A stretch of 64,000 bases of DNA from Acinetobacter sichuanensis (GTDB taxonomy: Bacteria; Pseudomonadota; Gammaproteobacteria; Pseudomonadales; Moraxellaceae): contig NZ_PYIX02000009.1 in NCBI RefSeq assembly GCF_003024515.2, positions 48,450-112,449 on the forward strand. Direction: 5' to 3'. The translations under genes and the position numbers were made by a program. Below, in pieces: positions 63,905 to 64,000 of this stretch (positions are counted from its first letter, which is position 1; each line of letters starts with the position of its first letter). Under the pieces are notes generated by a model. It saw only the letters and a list, made by a program, of their open reading frames with translations, was not told the origin of the DNA and ran no database searches.

Positions 63905-64000
63905 ATGAGTAAGAAGCCGATCCCGATTGAGAATCAAGAGTTTCCTGAAGATGATTTCAATCAAGATGTATATATTGAAGAGCATCAAGACTCTTATGAC
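63905..64000 (+). CDS. Start of an unknown gene, truncated by the window edge
   Basis: Frame open from ATG 63905 to the last base, 32 codons visible. Acidic N-terminus (MSKKPIPIENQEFPEDD). Preceded by GAGAAG at 63897-63902. The composition (more GC-rich codons such as AAG CCG ATC CCG) differs a little from its neighbours. Nothing is recognised; the position beyond a truncated gene makes a mobile-element origin possible. Confidence 0.5.
   Translation, partial: MSKKPIPIENQEFPEDDFNQDVYIEEHQDSYD

Overview
The window looks like a chromosomal segment of an Acinetobacter species (Moraxellaceae). The evidence is low GC content, a run of Acinetobacter-like proteins (nirB beside a NirD-oxidoreductase fusion and nasA, a UmuDAb-type UmuD, a stand-alone trpB, an acyl-CoA dehydrogenase/phosphotransferase cluster, metZ, a cioAB-type oxidase) and several dispersed repeats. 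No rRNA, tRNA, CRISPR array or complete prophage was seen. Most of the segment is ordinary core or near-core chromosome. The right end (after about 63.4 kb) and the intergenic region 58.8-60.3 kb look more accessory.

Layout. 1-8.8 kb: nitrate assimilation, with a truncated nitrate/nitrite transporter, NirB, a NirD fused to a flavin oxidoreductase, and NasA. A dispersed structured repeat ends about 30 bp before nasA. 9-11.7 kb: a stand-alone phage-type lysozyme, a uracil-DNA-glycosylase-like protein, a small basic protein whose Shine-Dalgarno is buried in a hairpin, and an SGNH hydrolase. 11.7-16.7 kb: an acyl-CoA dehydrogenase, kinase-like, phosphatase and SDR operon divergent from a LysR regulator. 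16.9-20.3 kb: a cyanide-insensitive-type bd oxidase (CioA, CioB and a 35-residue DUF2474 subunit with a TTG start) and a DUF2946 protein. 20.5-25.2 kb: a membrane protein, a nitroreductase-like gene killed by one stop codon, a second copy of the structured repeat, fumC, and a GalE-like protein lacking the catalytic lysine. 25.3-28.1 kb: tusDCBE for tRNA 2-thiolation, an HxlR regulator and a UmuDAb-like SOS protein. 28.3-38.6 kb: ABC exporter, MaoC, AraC regulator, gcvH, MFS transporter, photolyase, ybaK, and acyltransferase-cdsA for phospholipid synthesis. 38.7-47.6 kb: two more nitroreductase-like paralogues, ftsY, an active/inactive M16 peptidase pair, small proteins and a CBS protein. 47.7-55.6 kb: orphan trpB, VWA/MoxR pair, ycgL-rnd, recR-ybaB and metZ. 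55.7-64 kb: a PHA-synthase-like hydrolase with an apparent frameshift near its N-terminus, a beta-hydroxyacid dehydrogenase, a secreted protein, two unannotated paralogous mini membrane proteins with a candidate small RNA, a HpaI aldolase, NfsB, a dadA-like remnant and the start of an unknown gene.

The strongest non-standard signals are three. (1) A roughly 190-bp repeat occurs in two copies, and all four of its helices stay paired by compensatory changes. Its G-U wobbles are tolerated on only one strand, which points to a structured RNA in one orientation. (2) Two tandem short single-pass membrane proteins share an LVYLIG core; both have Shine-Dalgarno sequences and terminators, and beside them lies a compact promoter-to-terminator unit of about 72 nt. 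(3) A 12-15 bp motif, CTTAGGCTATTTTAT, recurs in intergenic DNA. No searches could be run, so novelty is not established for any of these.
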